Under the pieces are notes generated by a model that saw only the letters and a program-made list of their open reading frames with translations, ran no database searches and was not told the origin of the DNA. This document shows positions 51,372 to 60,300 of a DNA stretch of 64,000 nucleotides, piece after piece (the stretch's first letter is position 1; each line of letters opens with the position of its first letter). This stretch comes from Pelagibius sp965227505. Its GTDB lineage: Bacteria > Pseudomonadota > Alphaproteobacteria > Kiloniellales > Kiloniellaceae. The position numbers and the translations under genes were made by a program. Where the stretch lies: assembly GCF_965227505.1 (NCBI RefSeq), contig NZ_OZ245757.1, forward strand, positions 4,092,001 to 4,156,000, in the 5' to 3' direction.

Positions 51372-52778
51372 ATGCGGAAGACCCTGATCGGCCCGCGGCT
51401 GCGCCGGCTGCGCCGCGAACACCGCCAGACCCAGGCCGAGATGGCCGGGGCGCTGGGTGTCAGCACCGCCTACGTGAACCTGCTGGAGAACAACCAGCGC
51501 AGCCTCTCGGTGCAGATGCTGATGGCGCTGTCGGATGCCTACGGCGTCGACTGGCGCGATCTCATCAAGGACGAGTCCTCGACCCGCCTGGCGGATCTGC
51601 GCAGCGCCCTGCAGGACCCGGCCTTCGGTACGGCGGCGCCGGATCTGCAGGAACTGCGCGCCGCCATCGACCATGCGCCCCGTCTGGTCGAGAGCTTTCT
51701 CCAACTCTATCGCAGTCACCGCACCGCGCTGGAAAAGATGATGCGTCTCGGCAACGAGCGGATGCCCGACGACATCCTGGCCACCTCGCCGGAGACCATC
51801 ATCCACGACTTCTTCCGCGATCACGCCAATCACTTCGCCGAGCTGGAAACCGCGGCGGAGGAGCTGCGCGCCGCCGCGCCCTGCGATGTCGACGACGTCT
51901 ATGCGGTCCTGAAAGCCCGCCTGCGCTCGGTCCACGGCATCGCCGTCCAGACCGCGCCGGTCGAGGAGATGAGCCAGGCGCTGCGGATCTATGACGAGGC
52001 CGCGGGCATGGTGCGCCTCTCCGAGGCGCTCGATCACCAGAACCGGGTGTTCCAACTGGCCCACGTTCTCTGCCTGGTGGAACTGCCGCATGTGCTGGAG
52101 GGGCTGACCGCCGGCAGCGCCGTACGCTCCGAGGTCGGGCTGGCGCGCTGCCATGTCGAACTGGCGAACTACTTCGCTTCCGCCTTCCTGATGCCCTATG
52201 CGCCCTTTCACGCCGCCGCCGAGGAGAGTCACTACGACATCGACCGCCTGGCCGCCGCCTTCGGCGTCTCCTTCGAACAGGTCTGCCACCGCCTGACCAC
52301 GCTGCAGCGCGAGGGCGCGCGGGGCGTGCCGTTTTTCTTTCTTCGCGTCGACAAGGCCGGCAATGTCACCAAGCGCTTCAACGCGACCTCCTTCCAGATC
52401 GCCGAGCACGGCGGCGCCTGCCCGGTCTGGAACATCCACACCGCCTTTCGCACGCCGGGCGTGATCGTGCCGCAGTTCGTCGAACTGCCCGACGGCGAAC
52501 GCTTTTTCACCATGAGCCGCACCACCGAGCGCCCGGTCTTCAGCCGCGACACCCAGGACCGCAGGCTCGTGCTCTCACTGGGCTGTGAGATGCGCCACGC
52601 CCATCGCCTCGCCTATGCCGCGCCCTTCAACACCGAAGAGCCGGGGCTGTTCAGCCCCATCGGCATCAACTGCCATCTCTGCCCGCGCCAGGCCTGCTCC
52701 CAGCGCGCCCACCAGCCGCTGTTCATCGAACTGCCCATCGACACCAAGCGCCGGGGCAACACCCGCTACGAGAGCTAG
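51372..52778 (+). CDS. ScfR-type short-chain acyl-CoA regulator (XRE-ImmA/IrrE-DUF2083)
   Basis: 468 aa. N-terminal XRE HTH (QTQAEMAGALGVSTAYVNLL, ENNQRSLSVQML), central ImmA/IrrE-like domain (VELANYFASAFLMPYAPFHA), and a C-terminal DUF2083 domain with Cys-rich INCHLCPRQACSQRAHQP. The family (RamB, PccR, MccR and others) controls acetate, propionate and glyoxylate/ethylmalonyl-CoA genes in response to short-chain acyl-CoA. The upstream region is AT-rich and contains ATTTGTCAAAA. prpE in this window is a plausible target (inference). Confidence 0.88.
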   Translation: MRKTLIGPRLRRLRREHRQTQAEMAGALGVSTAYVNLLENNQRSLSVQMLMALSDAYGVDWRDLIKDESSTRLADLRSALQDPAFGTAAPDLQELRAAIDHAPRLVESFLQLYRSHRTALEKMMRLGNERMPDDILATSPETIIHDFFRDHANHFAELETAAEELRAAAPCDVDDVYAVLKARLRSVHGIAVQTAPVEEMSQALRIYDEAAGMVRLSEALDHQNRVFQLAHVLCLVELPHVLEGLTAGSAVRSEVGLARCHVELANYFASAFLMPYAPFHAAAEESHYDIDRLAAAFGVSFEQVCHRLTTLQREGARGVPFFFLRVDKAGNVTKRFNATSFQIAEHGGACPVWNIHTAFRTPGVIVPQFVELPDGERFFTMSRTTERPVFSRDTQDRRLVLSLGCEMRHAHRLAYAAPFNTEEPGLFSPIGINCHLCPRQACSQRAHQPLFIELPIDTKRRGNTRYES

Positions 52779-53033
52779 GCCGCAGAAGCATATGGCCAGG
52801 TTGCGCCCCGGTGTGTAGGAATCCACACATCCGCGGGCGGCCCTGGGTAGGCCGGGTGACATCGCGGTGTCGACCGGCTGACGGCGGCCGGCGGTGTCGT
52901 GTAGGTTCTTCAAGGGCTTAACAGACCAGTGGTCGACCGCCGGCGTTTTGGCACGCCGGTTGCTTTTAGGGAAACCAACGTGCCGGCGTTCGGGCAATCA
53001 ATTCGGCAAAAGACACGAAACGGGAGGAACCCA

Positions 53034-53111
53034 GTGAAAGCCTATCCGACTGCCACGGCAGGTGCCGTGGCTTTTGCCGCAGTCTCGTCAACTGCGCCGA
53101 CCCCGTCTTAA
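53034..53111 (+). CDS. 25-aa mini-ORF, signal-peptide-like, over a hairpin
   Basis: GTG start behind GGGAGGAACCCA; begins MKAYPTATAGAVAFAAVSST and stops at TAA. The sequence looks like the start of an exported protein: a Lys, then a small-residue hydrophobic stretch. A terminator-like hairpin lies inside it. It may be the remnant of a duplicated binding-protein gene or a regulatory leader peptide. Confidence 0.4.
   Translation: MKAYPTATAGAVAFAAVSSTAPTPS
53052..53075 (+). terminator. terminator-like hairpin inside the mini-ORF
   Basis: GCCACGGCA (53052-53060) / TGCCGTGGC (53063-53071), followed directly by TTTT (53072-53075). Located about 345 bp before the TAXI binding-protein gene; a possible attenuator. 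Confidence 0.6.
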
Positions 53112-53419
53112 AAGAGAGTTCCGATGCGCCCTCAGGGGCGATCACTGCAGGCGTACGGGGGACCGGACCGGGGGCGGCGCTGCTGCGCGCCGGATGTTGG
53201 CGCTGCGCTGTGACTGCGTCGATTTCTTCGAGATACCTCAGACGAAGCGGTCTTCTGAAGCTTGCAAAGCTCTGGAACCGCTCCGCCCTGGGTGGAGAGT
53301 GCCGGCTGCGGGTATAGATCAACAAGAACCAGCAGCCTGGGAGAAAAGGTACCTACAGCGATCGTATCAATCAAACCGCTCAGCCTGCGGGCTGTGCAAA
53401 ACTGTATAGGGAGTTCTCA

Positions 53420-54400
53420 ATGAGATTTTCGGTATTCGCTGGCACCGCCGTTGCCATCGCCCTCACCGCAACAACGGGCTTTGCCCAGGATCGCGCGGGT
53501 TGGCCGGAGAGCTTTACCGTTGGTACGGCCTCACAGGGCGGGACCTACTTCGCCTACGGTTCGGGCTGGGCCAACCTCGTAGCGGACGAACTGGGTATCT
53601 CCGGCGGTGGCGAGGTCACCGGCGGTCCCATGCAGAACATGGCGCTGGTGCACACCGGCGATGCGGCCTTTGGCATGACGACCATGGGCCCTGCGGCGGA
53701 GTCGATTCAGGGCACCAACCCCATCGCCCCGGGCCTGCAGATGACCAATGCCTGCGCGATGTTCCCGATGTATCAGACGCCGTTTTCGATCACCGCCCTG
53801 TCGTCGTCCGGCATTGCTTCCGTCAAGGACATTCCTGACGGCGCGCGCATCGGTTTCGGTCCGGCGGGTTCGACATCGGACACCTACTTCCCCCGCATGA
53901 TGGAGGCCCTCGGCGTCAACTTCGAGCGCCGCAACGGCGGCTGGTCGGATCTGGGTGGCCAGCTTCAGGACGGCCTGCTCGATGTGATTGCCTTCGCAGC
54001 CGGCGTGCCGGTGCCCGCGGTCAGCCAGCTCGAGGTGCAAACCGATGTGAACATCATCGAGTTCACGGCGGAAGAACAGGCGACGATCCTCGAGACCTTC
54101 CCCGTCTCCTCCTTCGACATCGCCGCTGATACCTACACCACCTTGACCAGCGATGCGCGCTCGGTCTCCATGTGGAACTTCGCGATTGCCAACTGCGATC
54201 TGCCGGAGGATTTCGTCTACGCGGTCGTCGATGTGGTGATGTCCGACAATGACCGTATGGTCACCATCCACCGTGCCGCCCGTTCGACGCTGCCCGAGAA
54301 CTGGGACAAGAACGAGGTGATGAAGTGGCATCCGGGTGCGGCCAAGTGGTTCAACGAGAACGGCGCTTCGATCGCCGCTGGCATGGTCCACGGCGGCTGA
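53420..54400 (+). CDS. TAXI-family TRAP transporter substrate-binding protein
   Basis: 326 aa. Signal peptide 1-22 (ending GFAQD). TAXI signature: FTVGTASQGGTYFAYGSGWA and VTGGPMQNMALVHTGDAAFG; then the domain-2 part RIGFGPAGSTSDTYFPRMME and LQDGLLDVIAFAAGVPVPAV. It captures an organic acid or amino acid in the periplasm for the TRAP permease encoded next. ATG 53420 is preceded by AGGGAG. A terminator follows, which would make the binding protein more abundant than the permease. Confidence 0.93.
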   Translation: MRFSVFAGTAVAIALTATTGFAQDRAGWPESFTVGTASQGGTYFAYGSGWANLVADELGISGGGEVTGGPMQNMALVHTGDAAFGMTTMGPAAESIQGTNPIAPGLQMTNACAMFPMYQTPFSITALSSSGIASVKDIPDGARIGFGPAGSTSDTYFPRMMEALGVNFERRNGGWSDLGGQLQDGLLDVIAFAAGVPVPAVSQLEVQTDVNIIEFTAEEQATILETFPVSSFDIAADTYTTLTSDARSVSMWNFAIANCDLPEDFVYAVVDVVMSDNDRMVTIHRAARSTLPENWDKNEVMKWHPGAAKWFNENGASIAAGMVHGG

Positions 54401-54424
54401 GCCTCACTGTCCGCTAGCGGGTAT

Positions 54425-54455
54425 GGGCCGCCTTGCTCTGCGAGGCGGCCCTTTT
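54425..54455 (+). terminator. terminator between TAXI binding protein and permease
   Basis: GGGCCGCCT (54425-54433) / AGGCGGCCC (54443-54451), 9-bp stem, followed by TTTT (54452-54455). It probably causes partial termination within the operon. Confidence 0.85.
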
Positions 54456-54558
54456 CTTGAGCGGCCACCCGGGCTTGACGGCCACCGGGAGCCGGGAATA
54501 AGCGCTGGTATTCTGCAATCGCTCAGGCAGACTGACGACCAAAAAGAGGGAGGGGGCC

Positions 54559-56796
54559 GTGACGAACCAAGCCGAAACCGAGAGCCCGATCACAGTCAAA
54601 GGGGTCGACGAAGAGGCCGTCGAGAGCAATCGGCGCTTGTTCGAGGGCAGGGCGCATCTTGTGGTCGCCGCTTTGGCCGCGGTCTATGCAGGCTTCCACA
54701 TGGCCGCGCTGAACGGTCTGTCCATCAGCGCCATGACCGGTGGCCTGGTGGACATTCCCTTCCTTCCGGTCTTCCCCATGGAAACCTGGAACTTCCGCAT
54801 CGTGCATATCGCCGGGGCGCTTGGTCTCGGTTTCGTACTCTTCTCGGCGCGCGGCTTCGCCAGCGGTCCCGCGAACGAAACCCGGCTGCCGGACTACCTG
54901 GCCTATGTGCTGATGCTGCCGGCGCTCTTTGCCCTTGCCGTGGCGCTCTCTTTTGCTGTCGATATCGCCGGCGGCGTCATGTGGAACGGTATCGACGAAG
55001 GCATAAAGTTCAGAGAGACCTGGCTCTTCGGCTTGCCGCTGATGGTGGCAACGGTCGGGGCTGTCCTGCTCTCCTGGGCCGACCGGCGCGAGCGCAGCCA
55101 CTTTGCTTTTCCGGACATCGTTCTCGCGGTCTGCGGCATGGCCGTGGCCACCTATCTGATTGCGATCTACGGCACCTTGATGCGCAATTCTACGGGAACG
55201 CCCTTTGCCCCGATCGGCATCTCCATCGCAGCGGTCGCGGGGACGATCCTGATCATGGAACTGACCCGTCGTGTCGCCGGTCTGGCGCTGGTCATCATCG
55301 CCGGCATCTTTCTGGTTTACGTCTTCACCGGGCAGTACCTGCCGGGCTTTCTCAGTGCGCCGGCGATCACCTGGCAGCGGTTCTTCAGCCAGGTCTACAC
55401 CGACGCCGGCATTCTTGGACCGACAACCGCGGTCTCTTCCACCTACATTATTCTTTTCATCATCTTCGCCGCGTTTCTCCAGGCCTCCAAGGTTGGCGCC
55501 TACTTCGTCAACTTCGCCTTTGCGGCAGCCGGCCGGGCGCGTGGCGGTCCGGCCAAGGTGGCGATCTTTGCCAGCGGCCTGATGGGCATGATCAACGGGA
55601 CGTCGGCGGGCAACGTGGTCGCCACAGGCTCTCTCACCATCCCGCTGATGAAGAAGGTCGGTTATCACCGCAAGACCGCCGGGGCGATCGAGGCCGCAGC
55701 CTCGACCGGCGGGCAGATCATGCCCCCCATCATGGGGGCGGGCGCCTTCATCATGGCGGAGATCACCGGCATTCCCTACACCGAGATTGCGATCGCTGCG
55801 ATCATCCCTGCGATCCTCTATTTCGTGTCGATCTACTTCATGGTCGATTTCGAGGCCGCAAAGCTCGGCATGCGCGGCATGCGCGATGACGAACTGCCCA
55901 AGCTGCGCGAGATGTCGCGGCGGCTCTTCCTGTTCCTGCCGATCATCATTCTGATCGCAGCGCTTTTCATGGGCTATTCGGTCATCCGTGCCGGCACGCT
56001 CGCGACCGCCGCCGCTGCGGTGGTGAGCTGGCTTACGCCCTATCGCATGGGGCCTCGGTCCATCGCCAAGGCGTTCGAGATCGCCGGCATGATGTCGGTA
56101 CAGATCATCGCCGTCTGCGCCTGTGCCGGCATCATCGTCGGGGTCATCTCGCTGACCGGTGTCGGAGCGCGTTTTTCAAACCTGCTGCTTGGCCTTGCCG
56201 AGGCCTCCCAACTTCTGGCCCTGTTCTTCGCCATGTGCATCGCCATTCTGCTTGGCATGGGCATGCCGACAACCGCGGCTTACGCGGTGGCCGCATCGGT
56301 TGTGGCGCCCGGGTTGATCGAGCTGGGTATTCCGGTGCTGACAGCGCACTTCTTCGTTTTCTACTTTGCCGTCGTTTCGGCCATCACGCCCCCGGTCGCT
56401 TTGGCATCCTACGCCGCCGCCGGAATATCCGGCGCCAACCCGATGGAGACATCGGTCGCCTCTTTCAAGATCGGCATTGCCGCCTTCATCGTGCCCTTCA
56501 TGTTTTTCTACAACTCGGCGATCCTGATGGAGGGCAGCACCTTCGAAGTCGGTCGTGCCCTCATAACGGCGGTGGCCGGTGTGTTCCTGCTGTCGTCCGG
56601 TGTGCAGGGCTGGTTCCTGGGTGCGCGCACGGTCTGGTTCCTGCGCGTGTCCCTGATCGTTGCGGCGCTCTTCATGATCGAAGGAGGAATTGTCTCCGAC
56701 ATCATCGGTATCGGCCTGGCCGCTGGAACGCTGTTGATTCAGCGGCTGGTCAAGCCGGCGCCCGGTGCTGTCTTGCCCGTGCGCGGCCCCGACTGA
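54559..56796 (+). CDS. TRAP transporter permease, fused small and large subunits
   Basis: 745 aa, about 18 membrane segments. The N-terminal 180 residues correspond to the DctQ-like small subunit; the rest is the DctM-like large subunit with GMINGTSAGNVVATGSLTIP, STGGQIMPPIMGAGAFIMAE, LGMGMPTTAAYAVAASVVAP and ITPPVALASYAAAGISGANP. Fused permeases of this kind pair with TAXI binding proteins and use an ion gradient. The GTG start at 54559 has GGGAGGGGGCC upstream. The substrate is unknown. Confidence 0.93.
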   Translation: MTNQAETESPITVKGVDEEAVESNRRLFEGRAHLVVAALAAVYAGFHMAALNGLSISAMTGGLVDIPFLPVFPMETWNFRIVHIAGALGLGFVLFSARGFASGPANETRLPDYLAYVLMLPALFALAVALSFAVDIAGGVMWNGIDEGIKFRETWLFGLPLMVATVGAVLLSWADRRERSHFAFPDIVLAVCGMAVATYLIAIYGTLMRNSTGTPFAPIGISIAAVAGTILIMELTRRVAGLALVIIAGIFLVYVFTGQYLPGFLSAPAITWQRFFSQVYTDAGILGPTTAVSSTYIILFIIFAAFLQASKVGAYFVNFAFAAAGRARGGPAKVAIFASGLMGMINGTSAGNVVATGSLTIPLMKKVGYHRKTAGAIEAAASTGGQIMPPIMGAGAFIMAEITGIPYTEIAIAAIIPAILYFVSIYFMVDFEAAKLGMRGMRDDELPKLREMSRRLFLFLPIIILIAALFMGYSVIRAGTLATAAAAVVSWLTPYRMGPRSIAKAFEIAGMMSVQIIAVCACAGIIVGVISLTGVGARFSNLLLGLAEASQLLALFFAMCIAILLGMGMPTTAAYAVAASVVAPGLIELGIPVLTAHFFVFYFAVVSAITPPVALASYAAAGISGANPMETSVASFKIGIAAFIVPFMFFYNSAILMEGSTFEVGRALITAVAGVFLLSSGVQGWFLGARTVWFLRVSLIVAALFMIEGGIVSDIIGIGLAAGTLLIQRLVKPAPGAVLPVRGPD

Positions 56797-56888
56797 CGGA
56801 GGCAGTGCCGCGCTTCTGACGCTCCGCCGTGTCCCCAGGACAGATATTGGCGGGGACGAGAGGCAGTCAGCCGACCCGCAAAGTGACG

Positions 56889-56927
56889 CTCCCCCGGCGA
56901 CCCCGTACAAGAGGGGCCGCCGGGAGT
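56889..56927. terminator. hairpin between convergent TRAP permease and cbiM-like genes
   Basis: CTCCC-CGGCG-CCCC on the left pairs with GGGG-CGCCG-GGAG on the right across an 8-nt loop, with two interruptions. No T-run on either side. It lies in the 137-bp gap between convergent genes. Confidence 0.5.
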
Positions 56928-56933
56928 ACCGCG

Positions 56934-57617
56934 TCAGGTCGCCGGGTGGTGCAGGCGGTTGTAGAGCAGGCCGCTCTTGCTGAGCGGCGCCAGCGCCTTC
57001 GCCGCAGCCAGCACCGCCAGATCGGCCAGCGGTTCGAGGATGATCACCAGCATGTAGGCGCCGCCGAAGGACGTCACCGCCATGACATTGGCGCTCCCAA
57101 AGCCCTGGCCGTAGAAGGCCCAGAAGGCGACCCAGGCGACGATGCCGCCCTGGTAGGCGGTGGAGAGCGCCAGAGCCTGCCAGTAGGTCACCTCGACGTA
57201 GGGCGTGTCGGCCGGAATGATGCGCCTGGCCAGCAGGCTGACGGCCCAGAGCGGCACGATCAGCGTGGTGATGTTGACGAAGTATTGCGGCAGGTCCGCG
57301 GGCGCAAAGAGAAGCCCCTGCAGCAGCAGGCCCCCGGCCAGCCCTATGGCCGCCGGGCCGGCGCCGAATATCAGGTAGAGTGTCGATCCGAGTATGAAAT
57401 GGACCTCGGAAACGCCGACCGAAAAGTGCGGCAGCACCTCGAAGAAGCAGAACACCAGGGCAGTGGTGACGACGCTGCGCAGGGTCAGCGCGCTGATGCC
57501 GCCGTCGCGGCGGATGGTGTCCACCGCGAGCTTGCCGGCCAGGCCAAAGGCCGCTGCGGCGGTTGCGTAGCTGAGAACGATTTTGGCACCGTCGACGATG
57601 CCGGGTTCGATATGCAT
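56934..57617 (-). CDS. CbiM-like cobalt/nickel transporter S-component
   Basis: 227 aa, six or seven membrane segments. Starts MHIEPGIVDGAKIVLSYATA; the MHI-EPG beginning supplies the N-terminal metal-binding His typical of CbiM. Later parts include FSVGVSEVHFILGSTLYLIF and LPQYFVNITTLIVPLWAVSL. CbiM normally works with CbiN, CbiQ and CbiO to import Co(II) for cobalamin synthesis; none of these is adjacent. A cobalamin riboswitch directly upstream ties it to B12/cobalt supply. Confidence 0.88.
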   Translation of the reverse strand: MHIEPGIVDGAKIVLSYATAAAAFGLAGKLAVDTIRRDGGISALTLRSVVTTALVFCFFEVLPHFSVGVSEVHFILGSTLYLIFGAGPAAIGLAGGLLLQGLLFAPADLPQYFVNITTLIVPLWAVSLLARRIIPADTPYVEVTYWQALALSTAYQGGIVAWVAFWAFYGQGFGSANVMAVTSFGGAYMLVIILEPLADLAVLAAAKALAPLSKSGLLYNRLHHPAT

Positions 57618-57684
57618 GGATTTCCCCCTTCCGCACCCACCGTGCGGAGTCGTTGGTTCGAGGCGCCCGCGGCGCCGGCTTGGT

Positions 57685-57835
57685 GATGGCAGGTCTCCTG
57701 GCTTGCGGCTTGACGCTCTACCCGCCTTCCCGGCCCTTGGGCGGGCCAGTGGCGCTTCGGGTATCGCTCGCCGCTTACAGTTGCGGGGGCAGCCACGGTC
57801 TCGGTCCCTGATGGGTACGCCTCACCGTGTTCCCT
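57685..57835 (-). promoter_or_regulatory. cobalamin riboswitch
   Basis: On the minus strand the B12 box AGCCAGGAGACCTGCC (about 57688-57704) is preceded by the GCCACTGG element and by the conserved CAACTGTAAGCGGCGAGCGA core. The 5' side contains AACACGGTGAGGC. It lies about 70 bp before the cbiM-like start codon. Binding of adenosylcobalamin would shut off expression. Confidence 0.93.
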
Positions 57836-57944
57836 TTTCATCCGCCGTGCGTTCGGCCTGGCGGAACCATCGCCGGCAAGCCTGTGACAAAACGCGATTC
57901 GCCGCAAGGGTCCTGGCGAGGACTGGCCAGTCCTGAAATGGGTG

Positions 57945-58154
57945 TTAGATCCGCCGCCGGCTGCGCCAGAACATCAGCCAGCCGATCGGCCCCAGCAGCA
58001 GCACCAGCACGATCCAGCCGGCGCGGGGCCCCAGCGGGCAGCCGCTGCCCGGCGGCGGTCGCCAGCCGCCGGAGCGGGGCGAGATCAGCACATGGGCCAG
58101 CGGCAGCAGATAGCCGAAACCGAGAATCAGCCAGGCCGTGAGTTTTGGATCCAT
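57945..58154 (-). CDS. small membrane protein, PLDc_N-like
   Basis: 69 aa: MDPKLTAWLILGFGYLLPLA, then a Pro/Gly-rich loop and a second helix WIVLVLLLGPIGWLMFWRSR. Two helices separated by a short loop and a basic end match the PLDc_N/cardiolipin-synthase N-terminal type of small protein. The role is unknown. It is divergent from the AEC transporter. Start at ATG 58154. Confidence 0.62.
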   Translation of the reverse strand: MDPKLTAWLILGFGYLLPLAHVLISPRSGGWRPPPGSGCPLGPRAGWIVLVLLLGPIGWLMFWRSRRRI

Positions 58155-58293
58155 GGGTGCTATCTTGGCGCATCGCCGGTTCCGGCTCCAGCCGCATCGC
58201 ACTCCCAGCCGCCAGCCTGTTCAGGGGCCCTTCGCAGGGCCCGCCACGCAGAGGTCGATTTCCAACCTATGCCCCCGCCTTTACGCCCTGCCG

Positions 58294-59250
58294 ATGCAAA
58301 GCATTCTTGAAACGGTCCTGCCGATCTTCGGCCTGATCCTCTGCGGCTATCTGGTCGGGCGCAAAGGCTGGATGAGCGAGGAGGCGATCAAGGGCCTCAA
58401 CACCTTCGTCTTCTACTTTGCGATTCCCGCCCTGCTGTTCCGCTCCATGGCGCGCGGGGTCGGGCCTATCGAATTCACTATCGCCGGGGCCTACCTCAGT
58501 TCCGTTCTCGTCACCTTCATCCTGGCCTGGGGCCTGGCCCTGCTGCTGTTCCGCACCGGGCTTGCCGAGCGCACCCTCTTCGGCATGGGCTCGATCTTCT
58601 CCAACACCGTGCTGCTGGGCATTCCGCTGATCTTCACCGCTCTAGGGGAAGAGGGCGGCCTGCAGCTCATGCTGATCATCACTTTTCATGCCATCCTGAT
58701 CTTTCCCGTGATCACCGTGCTGATCGAACTGGGCCGCAGTGCGCGGGGTGAAGGCGGGGCGGGCTGGGGGACGATGATGGCGAACGCCGCCAAGGCCCTG
58801 GCGGTCAACCCCATCATCCTGGCGCTGCTCGCCGGCATCGCCTACGGCGCTTCGGACCTTGGCCTGCCGGCACCGGCGGACCGCTTTCTGGTGCTGCTCG
58901 GCGGCGCGGCGGCGCCCTGTGCGCTCTTCGCCCTCGGCGCTTCGCTGACCGGTTTCACCATCGCCGGCGACCTGAAGGAGACCCTGGCCATTGTGGTCAT
59001 GAAGCTGCTGGTCCACCCGGCGATCATGGCGGTGATGGCCTTCTACGTTTTCGACCTGCCGCCGCTGGCGGCGGTGGTGGCGATCCTCACCGCGGCCATC
59101 CCCTCCGGCGCCAACGTCTTCATCATGGCGCGGCAGTACAACATCTACCTGGCGCGCTCCGCCTCGGCGGTTCTGATCTCCACCGCCGTTTCGGTGGTCA
59201 CCCTCTCCATTCTGCTGGCGGTTCTCAAAGCCTGGCTGGCTGAGAGCTGA
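58294..59250 (+). CDS. AEC-family transporter (auxin efflux carrier-like)
   Basis: 318 aa, about ten membrane helices. Begins ILETVLPIFGLILCGYLVGR, continues FVFYFAIPALLFRSMARG, FSNTVLLGIPLIFTALGEEG and IPSGANVFIMARQYNIYLAR, typical of AEC permeases that export organic acids such as malate or malonate. The start at 58294 is chosen because conservation begins there. The 2H phosphoesterase gene follows by 12 bp. Confidence 0.9.
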   Translation: MQSILETVLPIFGLILCGYLVGRKGWMSEEAIKGLNTFVFYFAIPALLFRSMARGVGPIEFTIAGAYLSSVLVTFILAWGLALLLFRTGLAERTLFGMGSIFSNTVLLGIPLIFTALGEEGGLQLMLIITFHAILIFPVITVLIELGRSARGEGGAGWGTMMANAAKALAVNPIILALLAGIAYGASDLGLPAPADRFLVLLGGAAAPCALFALGASLTGFTIAGDLKETLAIVVMKLLVHPAIMAVMAFYVFDLPPLAAVVAILTAAIPSGANVFIMARQYNIYLARSASAVLISTAVSVVTLSILLAVLKAWLAES

Positions 59251-59262
59251 GGCGGGACCGCG

Positions 59263-59808
59263 ATGACCAACTTCATCGTCTGCTACCCGCAGCTCAACGA
59301 ACGCAACCGCCAGTGGATCGACGGCGTCCGCCGGAACAACGATCCCCAGGCCGAGGCTATCGCGCCGCATGTCACCCTCGTCTTCGGTTTCACCGAGGTG
59401 GCGCGGCAGAGCCTGGAAGAACACTTGCGAAAGCGGGCCGCCGCGCAGGCGCCCATCGCGGCGACCTTCTCCGCCCTCGAGTGCCGCAAAGGGGTCCGGG
59501 AGGAGGCCTACTACGCCTATCTGATGCCGGAGCGCGGCCGCGTCGCCTTGACCGCCCTTTACGACCAGCTTCACCGCGGCGTGCTGGCGGACGAGAAAAT
59601 CGGCGCGCCGGTGTACGTCCCGCACATCACCCTGGCGCGCAGCCGGAGCCGGGCCGCCATTGAGACCCTGGTCGCATCGCTCGCACTGCCGGAACGGGGT
59701 ATCGCCGCCGTTCTGCCCGCCCTGACCTGGGTGGCCGCCGACGGCGGCGCGATCCGCGACCTGGCCGTGTTTCCCTTCGCTGGTAAAGCCAAAACCCCTC
59801 ACAGGTAA
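59263..59808 (+). CDS. 2H phosphoesterase (2'-5' RNA ligase family)
   Basis: 181 aa. Two HxT motifs, APHVTLVFGFTEVARQ and VPHITLARSRSR, form the active site of the 2H superfamily, which hydrolyses or forms 2'-5' or cyclic phosphodiesters in RNA and nucleotides. The length is normal. The reading frame overlaps the convergent membrane-protein gene by 10 bp. It is cotranscribed with the AEC transporter by position only; no functional tie is evident. Confidence 0.87.
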   Translation: MTNFIVCYPQLNERNRQWIDGVRRNNDPQAEAIAPHVTLVFGFTEVARQSLEEHLRKRAAAQAPIAATFSALECRKGVREEAYYAYLMPERGRVALTALYDQLHRGVLADEKIGAPVYVPHITLARSRSRAAIETLVASLALPERGIAAVLPALTWVAADGGAIRDLAVFPFAGKAKTPHR

Positions 59809-60248
59809 GCGATAAAGCGGCCGCAGAGGATGACCGCCAGCCAGAGGCCGAGCGAGAGAGCGCCGGCGAGGCGCAGGCGCGGGCTGTTCACCGCCATCTC
59901 CGGCACCTGGGCCAGGGTCCAGTCGGCGGCGCGGCGCAGCAGCAGGGCGTTGGTGATGGCGGCCAGGATCAACAGCAGCTTGACCTGGAAAAGAGCCGTG
60001 CCGGCGTACTTGACCGCGTGGACCGAGAACAGCAGCAGCCCGCAGACGACCGTCAGGGCCAGGCCGCAGAGGGCGACCGGCACCAGAATGCGGGCCATCG
60101 GTGCGATCGGCCGGTCGGCCCAGACCCCCAGGAGCCGCAGGTCGAGCGGCACGATGGCGCCGAACAGCAGCGCCAGGCCGACGATGTGGCCGGCGTTGAC
60201 GACAGGGTAGACCCAGCGCGAGGCGCGCAGGGCGCTCGGCAGCGCCAT
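59799..60248 (-). CDS. DUF6644/DUF2214-like membrane protein
   Basis: At least 149 aa, four membrane helices: VVNAGHIVGLALLFGAIVPL, ILVPVALCGLALTVVCGLLL, TALFQVKLLLILAAITNALL and LSLGLWLAVILCGRFI. His residues are in the helices (GHIVG, SVHAVKYAG). Similar proteins usually sit next to a DUF6152 gene, as here. Similarity appears to extend upstream of the first ATG (60248) to about 60314 without a standard start codon, so the true start is uncertain. Confidence 0.7.
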   Translation of the reverse strand: MALPSALRASRWVYPVVNAGHIVGLALLFGAIVPLDLRLLGVWADRPIAPMARILVPVALCGLALTVVCGLLLFSVHAVKYAGTALFQVKLLLILAAITNALLLRRAADWTLAQVPEMAVNSPRLRLAGALSLGLWLAVILCGRFIAYL

Positions 60249-60300
60249 GCTCTGAAGCGCCGTCAGCGCCTCGACGATTGCGGCGTCGAAGATCTCGCCC

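Larger units (their letters stand above)
52779..53419. other. long structured leader upstream of the TAXI transporter
   Basis: About 640 bp. Contains a nested inverted repeat around 52950-52985 (GGCAC...GTTG / CAAC-GTGCC), a 25-codon mini-ORF with a terminator-like hairpin (53034-53111), and further mixed sequence without a convincing gene. A long regulated 5' UTR is possible. Confidence 0.5.
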
